A stretch of DNA of 40,820 nt from Candidatus Bathycorpusculum sp. Its GTDB lineage: Archaea > Thermoproteota > Bathyarchaeia > Bathyarchaeales > Bathycorpusculaceae. Where the stretch lies: assembly GCA_009781395.1 (NCBI GenBank), contig WQYG01000006.1, forward strand, positions 1-40,820, given 5' to 3'. Below, piece by piece: positions 1-10,383 of this stretch. The position numbers were made by a program, and so were the translations under genes. Position 1 is the first letter of the stretch. Every line of letters starts with the position of its first letter. The notes under the pieces are model-generated. The model saw nothing but the letters and a program-made list of their open reading frames with translations, searched no databases and was not told the origin of the DNA.

Positions 1-3
1 ACA

Positions 4-21
4 TGTGCCTAATTAGGCACA
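4..21. repeat. 18-bp perfect palindrome TGTGCCTAATTAGGCACA
   Basis: Sequence equals its own reverse complement; at the window edge. Confidence 0.8.
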
Positions 22-494
22 CGAGTGCGAAAGTTAAAAAGCCTCAAAATGGTTCAAACGTGAAAAGAAGCACAAAACAACCATTAAATTTTCATGTTGT
101 GCCTAAAAAAAGGGAACTCAGGTTGATTACGTTCGTTAAAAAACAAAATAAAACTCTGCTTTTAAAATTAAACGTTTAACACAATCTTTATGACTAGAAA
201 AATAGCAAACAGACTTACCCAACGCCTTTTTAGTACAAACTTTTTTTGATTGTGAAACTATAATACCCAATAACCGCCTAAATTTTTGTAACCAACCTCT
301 AAAAACGGTTCAGTTTAAGACAAAATGTTCTACATCTCATCAATTTGGTTGTGTACTTTCCCGGCTTTTAACTCTAGCTTGGTTTAACAGGTTAGCTAGT
401 TATAGCTCTTTATTGTGTTATAATAGGAAGGTTTTTAGTTTAGTTATTATATGAGTCTGTGCAAAGTGTAGAAGTGTAAAATGAGGTTAACGTT

Positions 495-1223
495 ATGTCT
501 GTATTTGCAGCACCCGGTGCTTATGACCGTGCAATCACTGTTTTCTCCCCTGATGGCAGGCTTTTCCAAGTCGAATATGCTATGGAATTAGTGAATCGTG
601 GCGCTACCATTTTAGGTATCCAAACCGCTGAAGGTGTGGTGCTCGGTTCCGAAGAGAACATTGAAGCCCTTGAAGAAGCATGTTTCTCTTACAAAATTTT
701 CCGTGTAGATGATCACGTAGGCGCAGCAATTGTTGGTTTAAGTTCTGACGCACGAATCCTGATTGATCAGGCAAGAGTTTACTCTCAAAGTAACAAATTA
801 ACATATGATGAACCCATAGATGTCGAAGTTGTAACCAAACGTATCTGTGATATACAACAAATGTACACACAGCATGCTGGTGTAAGGCCTTTCGGCGTAT
901 CTATTATCTTTGCAGGTGTCGACAAAACGGGTTCACGTGTTTTTGGAACACACCCCAGCGGAACATATAGAGGCTACAAAGCAACCGCATTAGGCGCAGG
1001 AAGAGAAACAGTTCTAAATATTCTCAAAGAAGAATACAAAGACAACATGAGTCTTGAAGATATAACAAAACTCACAGTAAAATGTTTAGTAAAAGCTTTA
1101 GAGACACGACAACTTCCACCAAGAATCAAAATAGCGGTTATACCTACTGCAACTAAAACGCTTGAAATGCTCTCTGACGAAAAAATAGACGTTTACATTA
1201 AAGAGCTGGATTCAAGTAAGTGA
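495..1223 (+). CDS. psmA: Proteasome alpha subunit
   Basis: AYDRAITVFSPDGRLFQVEYAMELVNRGAT signature of archaeal 20S alpha subunits. Confidence 0.97.
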   Translation: MSVFAAPGAYDRAITVFSPDGRLFQVEYAMELVNRGATILGIQTAEGVVLGSEENIEALEEACFSYKIFRVDDHVGAAIVGLSSDARILIDQARVYSQSNKLTYDEPIDVEVVTKRICDIQQMYTQHAGVRPFGVSIIFAGVDKTGSRVFGTHPSGTYRGYKATALGAGRETVLNILKEEYKDNMSLEDITKLTVKCLVKALETRQLPPRIKIAVIPTATKTLEMLSDEKIDVYIKELDSSK

Positions 1224-1227
1224 CATT

Positions 1228-1920
1228 GTGATGAGTGAAAAATTCACCGTTGCACGCTTAACCAAAGAAGATGAGCACTTCGAAATCTTAATAAAACCCC
1301 AAAAAGCGTTAGATTACCATAACGGCAAACTTTCAGCAATAACCGACGTTTTGGCTGCTGAAATAATTTTTTCTGATGCAAACAAAGGCACAAAAGTTTC
1401 TGAAGAAGCAATGAAAAAAGCCTTCAAAACAATCGACCCATTGAAAATTGCAGATGAAATTTTAAAAAAAGGCACTTTACAATTAACAACTGACCAAAGA
1501 CGCAAAATGGTTGAGGATAAACGCAGACAAATTATCGACTTTATCGCTCGCCAAGCAGTTGACCCTAAAACAAATCTACCCCATCCACCTGCACGTATAG
1601 AAAATGCTATGGAACAAATTCGTTACCCTATTGACCCTTACAAGTCAGTGGAGGAACAAGCTAAAGACATAGTTAAATTGCTTAGACCGATTTTAGCTTT
1701 AAAAATTGAACAAGTAATCGTTGCAGTGAACGTGCCCTCCCCGTATGCATCCAGAGCTTACGGAACAATTAAATCTCTTGGGGTTCTTAAACGTGAAGAA
1801 TGGCGCGGTGATGGTTCTTGGTATGGAGAAATCGAAATGCCTGCGGGAGTCTATGCTTCAGTGTTAAACAAACTTGGTGACGTAACCAAGGGAAGCGGAG
1901 AAGCAAAAATAATATCTTAA
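1228..1920 (+). CDS. Ribosome maturation protein SDO1/SBDS
   Basis: SBDS-like sequence (FTVARLTKEDEHFEILIKPQKALDY...); position between psmA and rrp4. Confidence 0.95.
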   Translation: MMSEKFTVARLTKEDEHFEILIKPQKALDYHNGKLSAITDVLAAEIIFSDANKGTKVSEEAMKKAFKTIDPLKIADEILKKGTLQLTTDQRRKMVEDKRRQIIDFIARQAVDPKTNLPHPPARIENAMEQIRYPIDPYKSVEEQAKDIVKLLRPILALKIEQVIVAVNVPSPYASRAYGTIKSLGVLKREEWRGDGSWYGEIEMPAGVYASVLNKLGDVTKGSGEAKIIS

Positions 1921-1943
1921 ACTATGAAAAATGAAAATTTTGG

Positions 1944-2657
1944 ATGAGGAAATTTATGCCAACATACTTTGAAAAAAAACAGCTTGTTATACCTGGAGAA
2001 TTGCTTGCAGAAGGCGACTATTTGCCAGGCGAAAATACATATGTAGACGAAAATAAAATATACGCTCAAAGAATTGGACTTGTAGATGTTGATAATAAAA
2101 AAGTCAACATGGTTGCACTTAGAGCTTTTTATGTACCTAAAGTAGGCGACATAGTTATTGGAACTGTTGCCGAAGTAGGCTTCAACGGTTGGACAGTTAA
2201 CATAAAATCTCCCTACAATGCAATGTTAAGAGCATCCGACGTTTTAAGCAGACCGTTTAAACCTCAAAATGACGAATTATCTGCTGTCCTAAGTGCAGGT
2301 GACTTAATTGTTGCAAAAATTGTTTCATACGACCGATCACATGACCCCCAACTCACCGTTGGAGAACCTGGTCTTGGAAAAATCACACGCGGACAAATTC
2401 TAAATGTAGTGCCAACAAAAATTCCACGAGTTATCGGTCGAAAAGGTTCAATGATTTCTATGATTAAACAGGAAACAAACTGTCAAATCATACTTGGACT
2501 TAACGGAGTAATTTTAGTCACCGGTAAAACGGTTGAAGATGAAGAGCTCGCTATTACTGTAATTAAAAAAATCGAACAGGAATCACACACAAGTGGTCTA
2601 ACTGATCGTATTACCCAAATGCTTAAAGAAAATAAAGTAAACGTGGAGGAACCTTAA
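1944..2657 (+). CDS. rrp4: Exosome RNA-binding subunit Rrp4 (S1 + KH)
   Basis: S1-like core and KH motif [21 protein letters not shown]; next to rrp41/42. Confidence 0.96.
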   Translation: MRKFMPTYFEKKQLVIPGELLAEGDYLPGENTYVDENKIYAQRIGLVDVDNKKVNMVALRAFYVPKVGDIVIGTVAEVGFNGWTVNIKSPYNAMLRASDVLSRPFKPQNDELSAVLSAGDLIVAKIVSYDRSHDPQLTVGEPGLGKITRGQILNVVPTKIPRVIGRKGSMISMIKQETNCQIILGLNGVILVTGKTVEDEELAITVIKKIEQESHTSGLTDRITQMLKENKVNVEEP

Positions 2658-2659
2658 GA

Positions 2660-3421
2660 ATGAATGACAAATCTAGTAAATTGATTGACAAAAAAGGTAT
2701 TAGACTAGACGGCCGCAAAGCGGATGAACTTCGACCCCTAAAACTTCAAGTGGGCGTACTTTCAAACGCTGATGGTTCAGCTTACATTGAACACGGCAAA
2801 AACAAAATTCTAGCAGCAGCTTTTGGTCCAAGAGAAATGCATCCAAAACACTTGGCCCTTGCAGACCGAATGGTCCTAAGATGCCGTTATCACATGGCAC
2901 CATTCTCAGTTCAAGAACGAAAATCACCCGCCCCATCCAGACGAGAAGTAGAACTTTCCAAAGTCATACGTGAATCACTCGAACCAGCATTATTTTTAGA
3001 ACTCTACCCTAGAACAGGCGTAGATGTGTTTATTGAAGTATTGCAAGCCGACGGTGGAACAAGATGTGCAAGCATTACCGCTGCTGCTTTGGCAATTGCT
3101 GATGCTGGCGTTCCAATGCGCGACCTCGTGGTTGCTTGTGCAGCTGGCAAAGTTGATAACACAATTGTCCTTGACTTACACGATGAAGAAGACAAACTTG
3201 GCGACGCAGATGTTCCAGTTGCTTACATGCCCTCATTAGACGCTGTCACTCTACTTCAAATGGACGGCATTCTCACCCCCGACGAGTTCCAACGAGCTGT
3301 AGATATGGCCATGAACGGATGCAAAAAAATCTATGAAATGCAAAAAGAAGCGTTGAAAACCAAGTATATGGTTGTTAAAGACACAGAAGAAAAAGAAGAA
3401 GACGAAGAGGTAGAAGAGTAA
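2660..3421 (+). CDS. rrp41: Exosome subunit Rrp41 (RNase PH-like)
   Basis: [22 protein letters not shown]...[21 protein letters not shown]; acidic C-terminus. Confidence 0.97.
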   Translation: MNDKSSKLIDKKGIRLDGRKADELRPLKLQVGVLSNADGSAYIEHGKNKILAAAFGPREMHPKHLALADRMVLRCRYHMAPFSVQERKSPAPSRREVELSKVIRESLEPALFLELYPRTGVDVFIEVLQADGGTRCASITAAALAIADAGVPMRDLVVACAAGKVDNTIVLDLHDEEDKLGDADVPVAYMPSLDAVTLLQMDGILTPDEFQRAVDMAMNGCKKIYEMQKEALKTKYMVVKDTEEKEEDEEVEE

Positions 3422-4212
3422 TGTCATCCCTTATTACAAGAGTTAGATTGAAACAAATTAGTCAACACATAGAAAATGGTAAACGATTAGACGAACGCGG
3501 TTTACATGACTATCGACCAATCAAAATTGAACAAGGCGTAATTGAGAAAGCCGAAGGTTCAGCACGTATTTACCTAGGAAAAACTGAAGTTCTAGTCGGC
3601 GTTAAAGTTGAAACTGGCGAACCATTCCCAGACACACCAGACCGTGGTGTACAAACTGTAAATGCTGAACTTGTACCCTTAGCTTCACCAAACTTTGAGC
3701 CTGGCCCACCAGACGAAAACAGTATTGAACTAGCAAGAATTGTTGACCGTGGTCTTCGAGAATCAAACGCTATTGACACCGCAAAACTCTGTATTGACGC
3801 AGGCAAAAAAGTTTTTGTCGTTTTCGTAGACGTTTACGTCCTCAACTATGACGGCAACCTAATTGACGCCTCCGCTTTAGCCGCTTTGGCTGCATTAATG
3901 AACACTAAACTGCCTAACTATGAATACAAAGATGGCGAACTGAAAATTAAACAAGGCTTCACGCAATTACCTCTGAAGAGCCGTCCAATCACTGTTACAA
4001 TCGGCAAAATCAACAATCAACTAGTCATAGACCCACAACTTGAAGAAGAACAAGTGATGGATTCAAGACTCTCTATAGCTATCAACGAACAAGGCAACAT
4101 TTGTGCTGTTCAGAAAGGTGGTTCAAGCTATTTCACACCGCAACAGATTTTAGAAGCTTCAAAGCTTGCACAAGCAAAAGCAGCAGAACTGCGCAAAAAA
4201 TTTGACTGGTGA
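3421..4212 (+). CDS. rrp42: Exosome subunit Rrp42
   Basis: RNase PH fold paralogue, GKRLDERGLHDYRPIKIEQGVIEKAEGSA; overlaps the rrp41 stop. Confidence 0.96.
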   Translation: MSSLITRVRLKQISQHIENGKRLDERGLHDYRPIKIEQGVIEKAEGSARIYLGKTEVLVGVKVETGEPFPDTPDRGVQTVNAELVPLASPNFEPGPPDENSIELARIVDRGLRESNAIDTAKLCIDAGKKVFVVFVDVYVLNYDGNLIDASALAALAALMNTKLPNYEYKDGELKIKQGFTQLPLKSRPITVTIGKINNQLVIDPQLEEEQVMDSRLSIAINEQGNICAVQKGGSSYFTPQQILEASKLAQAKAAELRKKFDW

Positions 4213-4541
4213 AAAAATTGCCAAAAATGAAGAAAGTTGGTTCAACTCGTGGATTAGGTGCACGTTACGGCTCCACAGTTAGGAAACGCTATGTAAAAGT
4301 GATAACTGAATTAAAGAAGCCTCATAGATGCCCCCAATGCGGTTTTGTAAAAGTACATCGCGTTAGTGTCGGCGTCTGGCAATGTAATAAATGCAATTAT
4401 ACCTATGCTGGCGGAGCATACACTCCAGTAACAAAACTAGGTGTTATAGCTAAAAGATCTGCAAAAAGTGCAGATGAAGAAACCACAAAAACAACTGTTC
4501 CAGCAGCAGTTGGAACAACAACATCTGAAGAAGTCGTATAA
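4209..4541 (+). CDS. rpl37ae: 50S ribosomal protein L37Ae
   Basis: GTG start; zinc motif CPQCGF...CNKCNYTYAGGAYTP. Confidence 0.92.
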   Translation: MKKLPKMKKVGSTRGLGARYGSTVRKRYVKVITELKKPHRCPQCGFVKVHRVSVGVWQCNKCNYTYAGGAYTPVTKLGVIAKRSAKSADEETTKTTVPAAVGTTTSEEVV

Positions 4542-4629
4542 ACGCTTCTTTCCTCTTTTCATTTATTTGTCTGTTTGTTTTCGTTTAACCTTATTTATTT
4601 GAACATACATATTTTTCAAAGTGACTTAG

Positions 4630-4887
4630 ATGGCGATTAATGCTAAAGTGTCTGTGAGCATAAAATTCAATAATCCCAAACAGCTCGCCGCTACCATTAC
4701 AGCCTTAAAACCTGAGGTCAACTCACCTGTTACTCATCGGGCAAACGTGAATCTACAGATGCATAAATGTTTTCTTATCCTAACGGTTGATGCTGAAGAT
4801 ACTGTTGCTTTACGAGCTGCAGTTAATGCTTATCTGCGTTGGATTGCCTCAACTACAAATGTGGTTGAAGTAGTTGACCGTATGTGA
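4630..4887 (+). CDS. pcc1: KEOPS complex subunit Pcc1
   Basis: 85-aa Pcc1-like protein ending ...LRAAVNAYLRWIASTTNVVEVV; position after L37Ae as in other archaea. Confidence 0.82.
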   Translation: MAINAKVSVSIKFNNPKQLAATITALKPEVNSPVTHRANVNLQMHKCFLILTVDAEDTVALRAAVNAYLRWIASTTNVVEVVDRM

Positions 4888-5117
4888 CTTCTTTTCTATA
4901 TGGTCTGATAGCAGGTTTTATGTGGCACTGTTGTTTATGAGTTAACAAAGTTTTTTGTTGTTTAGTAACTGTGTTTGTGTATATTCGCATTTTTCAGGTT
5001 AAACGTAATCCTTTTTAGAGTCTTCACCTGTTGTTGTTAAAAAAAGCTTGATAAATACGTTGGATGGGGCAGTTAGGCGTTTATAAATTTCATTAAACGA
5101 ATGCTCCTGCAAGGGAA

Positions 5118-5132
5118 GGTTTAAATAAATAC
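5118..5132 (+). promoter_or_regulatory. Putative BRE/TATA element upstream of the rpsM operon
   Basis: AAGGTTTAAATAAAT about 50 nt upstream of the S13 ATG. Confidence 0.5.
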
Positions 5133-5180
5133 TGCCTCATTTCGTATATGCTTCAAGTTAAAAACGGAAGATAATTCAGA

Positions 5181-5666
5181 ATGTCATCACAGGAATTTCG
5201 TCACATAGTACGCATTATGGGCACTGATTCCCCAGGCACCCTTAAGACTTCTTATGCAGTGAAACGTGTTAGGGGTATAAACATGAGCCTGTCCAACGCT
5301 GTTCTTAAAAAAGCAGGCGTTAACCCAGATTTGCGCATAGGTTTTATCACAGATTCAGATGTCTCAAAAATAGAGGATGTAATCCGCGATCCAGCAAAAT
5401 ATGGAATACCTGGCTGGCTCTATAACAGACAAAAAGATTCAGAAACAGGTAATGATGTTCACCTCTTGAGTGCTGATTTAATTTTCAAAATTAAAACTGA
5501 TATTGATCAAGCTAAAGAAATCCGTTCTTGGCGTGGATACCGTCATGCTTATAGCTTAAAGGTTCGTGGTCAAAGAACAAAATGCACTGGACGCGCAGGT
5601 AAAGCCTTAGGTGTTAAGAAAAAGACTTTGCAGCAAAAGTCCGGTGGATCTGTCGGGGGTAAATAA
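5181..5666 (+). CDS. rpsM: 30S ribosomal protein S13
   Basis: FRHIVRIMGTDSPGTLKTSYAVKRVRGIN...RGQRTKCTGRAGKALGVKKK. Confidence 0.97.
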   Translation: MSSQEFRHIVRIMGTDSPGTLKTSYAVKRVRGINMSLSNAVLKKAGVNPDLRIGFITDSDVSKIEDVIRDPAKYGIPGWLYNRQKDSETGNDVHLLSADLIFKIKTDIDQAKEIRSWRGYRHAYSLKVRGQRTKCTGRAGKALGVKKKTLQQKSGGSVGGK

Positions 5667-5668
5667 TA

Positions 5669-6259
5669 ATGGGAGATCCAAAGAAGCAACGTAAGAAATT
5701 TGAAACGCCACGTTTTCGTTGGCGTAAAGACATTCTCCAAGAAGAGCTCAAACTTTTAGGTCAATATGGCTTAAGAAATAAACATGAGCTATGGCGTCAT
5801 AAAACATTCCTCTCTAAAGCAAGAGGTATTGCACGTTCATTGATTAGTAAAACTCCTGAAGAACGCGCAAAAATGGAGGGTGAACTGCTAAACCGTTTGA
5901 AAAAGCTGGGCATTCTACAAGAAACAGCTGTTCTAGCCGATGTTTTAGACTTAACCATTGAAGACATACTGGAACGAAGATTACAAACAATAGTTTTCAG
6001 AAAAAGCCTAACACGAACAATATTCCAATCACGCCAACTAATCACTCACGCTCACATATCAATCAACAACCGCAGAGTAACCATCCCCGGTCACGTTGTA
6101 TCAAAAGCTGAAGAAGCCCAAATCACTTACTCTGTAACCAGTGCAATGTCCGATCAAGCACATCCATTACGAACAAGTTTAGCATTTGTCGCAAAAGAAC
6201 CTGAAACACGACAACCTTCTCGAGGTAGAAGAGGCGGACGCGGAGGCGGCAGATTTTGA
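5669..6259 (+). CDS. rpsD: 30S ribosomal protein S4
   Basis: S4 domain ([44 protein letters not shown]); Gly/Arg tail. Confidence 0.97.
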   Translation: MGDPKKQRKKFETPRFRWRKDILQEELKLLGQYGLRNKHELWRHKTFLSKARGIARSLISKTPEERAKMEGELLNRLKKLGILQETAVLADVLDLTIEDILERRLQTIVFRKSLTRTIFQSRQLITHAHISINNRRVTIPGHVVSKAEEAQITYSVTSAMSDQAHPLRTSLAFVAKEPETRQPSRGRRGGRGGGRF

Positions 6260-6657
6260 GTAATACCAAACGTAACGAAAAATGGGGTATAGTTCATATC
6301 TTTAGTTCTTACAACAACACCCTAATTCACATAACTGACATCAGCGGTGCAGAAACTATTGCACGTACAACTGGCGGTATGTTCGTTAAAGCTGACCGTA
6401 TGGAATCATCACCCTATGCAGCTATGCGTGCCGCAACAGGCGCTGCAGAAATTGCAAGAGACAAAGGCGTTACAGCAATTCACATCAAAGTACGCGCACC
6501 TGGTGGTAGCGGTCCAAGAACCCCTGGTCCTGGTGCACAAGCAGCAATTAGAGCCTTCGCAAGATTTGGTTTCCGTATTGAACGCATCGAAGAAGTAACC
6601 CCCATTCCTCATGATGGCACACGAAGACCCGGTGGCAGAAGAGGAAGAAGAGTTTAA
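6256..6657 (+). CDS. rpsK: 30S ribosomal protein S11
   Basis: [33 protein letters not shown]...[16 protein letters not shown] start overlapping the S4 stop. Confidence 0.97.
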   Translation: MSNTKRNEKWGIVHIFSSYNNTLIHITDISGAETIARTTGGMFVKADRMESSPYAAMRAATGAAEIARDKGVTAIHIKVRAPGGSGPRTPGPGAQAAIRAFARFGFRIERIEEVTPIPHDGTRRPGGRRGRRV

Positions 6658-6751
6658 ACTTTCCCTTCCCCCTTTACTTAATAGAAAAATTGAAATAATG
6701 CCCTGAAACAATTATTGAAACGTAGCTATAATATTTGCATCTATTGTTGGA

Positions 6752-7582
6752 GTGTCTTGGCAAGTGAAAATTGAAATCCTTGAGAAAAATGATAATGTCC
6801 TTCGTGTAATTGTTAGAGACGCAGAGGTCTCCTTAATGAATGCTCTCCGTCGAATATCACTTGCTCATGTTCCATGTATGGCAATTGACGAAGTTGTAAT
6901 GATTGACAACTTGTCTATTCTACAGGACGAAATTATTGCTCACCGTCTCGGTCTTACCCCCTTAAAAACAGACCTTGACAATTATAACATTCCAGAACAA
7001 TGTTCGTGCCAAAATGAATTTGGCTGTACGCAATGTCGTATAACGCTAACTTTGGATGCAGAGGCAAACGATGGTACACGAACTGTTTATAGCGGTGAAC
7101 TTGTTTCTGAAAATCCTGAAATCGTTCCTGTATCCAACAAAGTTCCAATTGTCAAACTTGTAAAAGGTCAAAAACTAAAACTTGAGGCCTACGCAAGACT
7201 TGGTACAGGAAAAACACATGCAAAATGGCAACCCGTCTGTGTTTCTGCATACAAATATTACCCAAAAATTATAACCCCTGCAGCATCGTGTGATGACTGC
7301 AAAAAATGCGTTGACATCTGTCCAAAAAGAGTTTTAGAACGCAAAGATGATGGTAAAGTCACTGTTCGTGACCTTTACTCATGTAATCTATGCATGGACT
7401 GTGTTGATGCCTGTCCTAAAAAGCCTTCCTTGATCAAAATTGAATGGGAAAAGAATGCTTTCATCCTTAACTTAGAGTCAACAGGTGTTCTTCCACCTGA
7501 ACGAGTGCTTCAAGAAGCAACAAAAATCTTAGGGCAACAACTTAAGGAATTTGAAGAACAATTAAAGGTAGAACAACAATGA
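6752..7582 (+). CDS. rpoD: RNA polymerase subunit D with two 4Fe-4S motifs
   Basis: Alpha-like region plus CDDCKKCVDICPK and CNLCMDCVDACPK. Confidence 0.96.
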   Translation: MSWQVKIEILEKNDNVLRVIVRDAEVSLMNALRRISLAHVPCMAIDEVVMIDNLSILQDEIIAHRLGLTPLKTDLDNYNIPEQCSCQNEFGCTQCRITLTLDAEANDGTRTVYSGELVSENPEIVPVSNKVPIVKLVKGQKLKLEAYARLGTGKTHAKWQPVCVSAYKYYPKIITPAASCDDCKKCVDICPKRVLERKDDGKVTVRDLYSCNLCMDCVDACPKKPSLIKIEWEKNAFILNLESTGVLPPERVLQEATKILGQQLKEFEEQLKVEQQ

Positions 7583-7941
7583 AACAAACAGAATCAACCA
7601 ACCCCGAATTAATCCAGCTCATCAAACAATTAAAGAAAGAGAGCAGAGAAAAAAGTGCGCCAATTTGGCTGGATGTAGCTGAACAGTTAGCTCAACCACG
7701 CTCTCGTCGTGCAGCCGTAAACCTAAGCAGCATCAACAGGAACACAAAACGTGCAGACACAATTATTGTTCCTGGAAAAATCCTTGGAACAGGTTCATTA
7801 ACCCATCCAATCACAGTGGCTGCTTTTAGCATTTCTGAAACAGCAAAAGCAAAACTTGACGCTATACAAGCAAAGTATGTGACAATTCCTGAACTTGTTG
7901 CAGATAACCCCCAAGGGTCAAACATAAAAATTATCCGGTGA
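7579..7941 (+). CDS. rpl18e: 50S ribosomal protein L18e
   Basis: TKRADTIIVPGKILGTGSLTHPITVAAFSIS; between rpoD and L13. Confidence 0.95.
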   Translation: MKQTESTNPELIQLIKQLKKESREKSAPIWLDVAEQLAQPRSRRAAVNLSSINRNTKRADTIIVPGKILGTGSLTHPITVAAFSISETAKAKLDAIQAKYVTIPELVADNPQGSNIKIIR

Positions 7942-7948
7942 AAATGTC

Positions 7949-8389
7949 ATGTCAACAAAATCCCAAGTAACTTATGTAAACGCTGATGGATTAATCGTTG
8001 GTAGAATGTCAAGCAAAATTGCAAAACGATTACTAGATGGTGAACACGTAACTATCCTTAACGCTGAAAAAGCGATTTATTCCGGAAAAAGAAAAAGCAA
8101 AATTGCAGAGGCCCACCTATTCCTTGAAGTTGGTGCCCCCGAACGTGGACCGTTCCATTACCGCAGACCTGATCGAATGCTCAAAAAAACCGTTCGCGGT
8201 ATGTTACCTTATCGTCAACCAAAAGGTAAAACAGCGTTCAAACGTTTAAAAGTCTTCATGGGTGTTCCCTTAGAATTTAAAGATCAACAAACAGTTCAAT
8301 TTGACGAAGCTCAGGCCTCAAAACTTAAAGGACCATCCTTTACTTTAGCTGAACTAGCAAAAGAAATTGGGTGGAATCAAGGTGAATAA
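7949..8389 (+). CDS. rplM: 50S ribosomal protein L13
   Basis: LIVGRMSSKIAKRLLDGEHVTILNAEKAIYSG...MLPYRQPKGKTAFKRLKVFMGVP. Confidence 0.97.
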   Translation: MSTKSQVTYVNADGLIVGRMSSKIAKRLLDGEHVTILNAEKAIYSGKRKSKIAEAHLFLEVGAPERGPFHYRRPDRMLKKTVRGMLPYRQPKGKTAFKRLKVFMGVPLEFKDQQTVQFDEAQASKLKGPSFTLAELAKEIGWNQGE

Positions 8390-8391
8390 TC

Positions 8392-8802
8392 ATGCCAGCA
8401 AAGAAAGTATTAGTTGTTAGCGGAAAACGAAAAACTGCTACTGCACGTGCAGTAGTGAAACAAGGCGTAGGCAGAGTACGCATAAACTTGACCCCAGTTG
8501 AAATTTACGAACCCCACATTGCACGTGAAAAAATCATGGAACCTCTTTTGCAAGCAGGTGGCGATATATGGAAACAAGTAGATCTTGATGTCCACACCAC
8601 TGGTGGTGGCTTTATGGGTCAAGCAGAAGCTGCTCGTATGGCAGTTGCAAATGCTTTACTTAAATGGACAAAAAGCTCTCATTTGCGTACGGTATTTAGT
8701 GAATACGACCGAACAATGATTGTCGGTGACTCACGCGCTAAAGAAACCAAAAAGTTCGGTGGAGCTGGCGCACGCGCAAAGGGACAAAAGAGCTACAGGT
8801 AA
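8392..8802 (+). CDS. rpsI: 30S ribosomal protein S9
   Basis: VSGKRKTATARAVVKQGVGRVRIN...ARAKGQKSYR C-terminus. Confidence 0.97.
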   Translation: MPAKKVLVVSGKRKTATARAVVKQGVGRVRINLTPVEIYEPHIAREKIMEPLLQAGGDIWKQVDLDVHTTGGGFMGQAEAARMAVANALLKWTKSSHLRTVFSEYDRTMIVGDSRAKETKKFGGAGARAKGQKSYR

Positions 8803-8816
8803 GGTGAAAAAAGAAA

Positions 8817-9047
8817 GTGATAATTCCCGTAAAATGCTTCACCTGTGGCAAACTGGTTGGAGATAAATGGGAAGAATTCGCAACTCGCATAAAGGCAGGC
8901 GAAAACGCGAGAGATGTACTTGATAGTCTTGATGTCAAGCGTTACTGTTGTAGGCGTATGTTGCTTTCGAACGTGGAAATAATAGATGAAGTATTGCGCT
9001 TCTATGAAGAAGCTGAGAAACGAAAAGAAACACTCAACTTCTACTAA
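8817..9047 (+). CDS. rpoN: RNA polymerase subunit N
   Basis: [20 protein letters not shown]...[20 protein letters not shown]. Confidence 0.96.
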   Translation: MIIPVKCFTCGKLVGDKWEEFATRIKAGENARDVLDSLDVKRYCCRRMLLSNVEIIDEVLRFYEEAEKRKETLNFY

Positions 9048-9058
9048 TTTTTCCAAAA

Positions 9059-9081
9059 TTATTTTTTATTATTTTTTTTAG
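9059..9081 (+). terminator. Putative T-rich terminator after the rpoN operon
   Basis: ATTATTTTTTATTATTTTTTTTA just after the rpoN stop. Confidence 0.4.
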
Positions 9082-9231
9082 AAATATTCACTTGAATGTA
9101 TCTATTGTTCTATTGGTGGTTGGTAGTTGTTATGGTGAACTTGTGTAGGGTTATCAATTTTATAATGAGGCATAAAGCACTTTTTTGTATATTGTAAACT
9201 TTTCTTTTTATAGCCTGAATTCTCATCAAAA

Positions 9232-9493
9232 TTATAGTATACGGGTCTGATTTTTGTTCATCAGATTTCACTATACATCATTTGTTCTGTTCTGTTGTAG
9301 CTATTTTTATGTGTTTTCTCTTATTTTTTTACGTCTATTTTAGCAATAGTTTTGATACATGGTGTATACTATAATTACGGTATACGGCAAAAATGTGGGT
9401 TGCAAACAATAATGTTTAACATGAAGTACGTCTTAATTGACTTGCTATTTATACAAATAAATTAAAACAAATGCATATGAGTGTATACTATAA
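9232..9493. repeat. Three copies of GTATACTATAA (two direct, one inverted)
   Basis: 9232-9242 (-), 9364-9374 (+), 9483-9493 (+), read directly. Confidence 0.7.
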
Positions 9494-9778
9494 AAACAGT
9501 GAGAAATCAGGTTATAGGGTGTGTCTGTTTCGTTGTTGCCAGCTTTAATATCTATGGCATGCGTCTTACAACAAGGTGCTATATGCTTGCATACATAGTA
9601 CATTTTTTACTTTTCAAATTACGCGTTCCCTATATCATAGAGTGGAAGTGGTGCCTGTAGCTTTTTTGTGGGTATGGTTGTTAAAAATTGAACTTTGATG
9701 TTTTGTTTAGTAACAGTTGTTGTTTGTTGTGTTAAAACTGATGATGTTGGTTGGTTATAAAATTGGGGGTGTTGTTTG

Positions 9779-9982
9779 TTATTCTTTTGGTGTTATGATG
9801 AGCAGTAAAATGCCAACGATTAAGATGACTACTCCTATGGCTGTAAACATTCCGCTGAATGTTCCTAAAATGTCTGAACTTGTTGACGTGTAGTAAAGCA
9901 GTATTGCGCTGAGGATGATTAAGGTTATTCCAAATATTTTCTCAGCTAAGATTACCCCGTAGGTGGTGTTTCTTTTGCTCAT
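9779..9982 (-). CDS. Small two-helix membrane protein
   Basis: Two hydrophobic segments; likely start at MSKRNTTYGVILAEK, not the longer 10027 ORF start. Confidence 0.55.
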   Translation of the reverse strand: MSKRNTTYGVILAEKIFGITLIILSAILLYYTSTSSDILGTFSGMFTAIGVVILIVGILLLIITPKE

Positions 9983-10383
9983 TTTTTGTTCCAACCGTGT
10001 GTTGTGATTGTTTGTTACATTAAACATTACGGGGTTATTTTAAATTATTGTCTTGTCGATGGATTTGTTGTTAGTTTTTGGGGTTAGCCATTTTTTTTGG
10101 TGTTTTTTTTAAGCAGTTTACTGTTAAAAGAAGCAATGTTTGTGTGAAGGATATATTCGTGAAGTGCAATCTCTAAACTCGATGAGTTGTTGTTTTCATC
10201 AATCAAGCCTATATGTTATTTTGTATCTGTCGGTTAACCTTTTTTATACTTGTTTACGGCAAAAATGTTCATGCTTTTGTTTTTTGTGTTTTTTTAAAAT
10301 GAAAGGTTTAGTTTTATCTATCAGTTAACTTAAAGAACAAGCAATAAATATACTACGGAAAATAGGCAACTTTAAACTGGAAA

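Noticed and set aside
604-870. Antisense ORFs over psmA, SBDS, rrp41, rrp42, S4, S11 and others in the ORF track
   Set aside because: They lie opposite strongly recognised genes and show no domain pattern.
10140-10328. 62-aa ORF MCEGYIREVQSL...
   Set aside because: Cys/Phe-rich, T-rich DNA, no start-signal support; likely chance.
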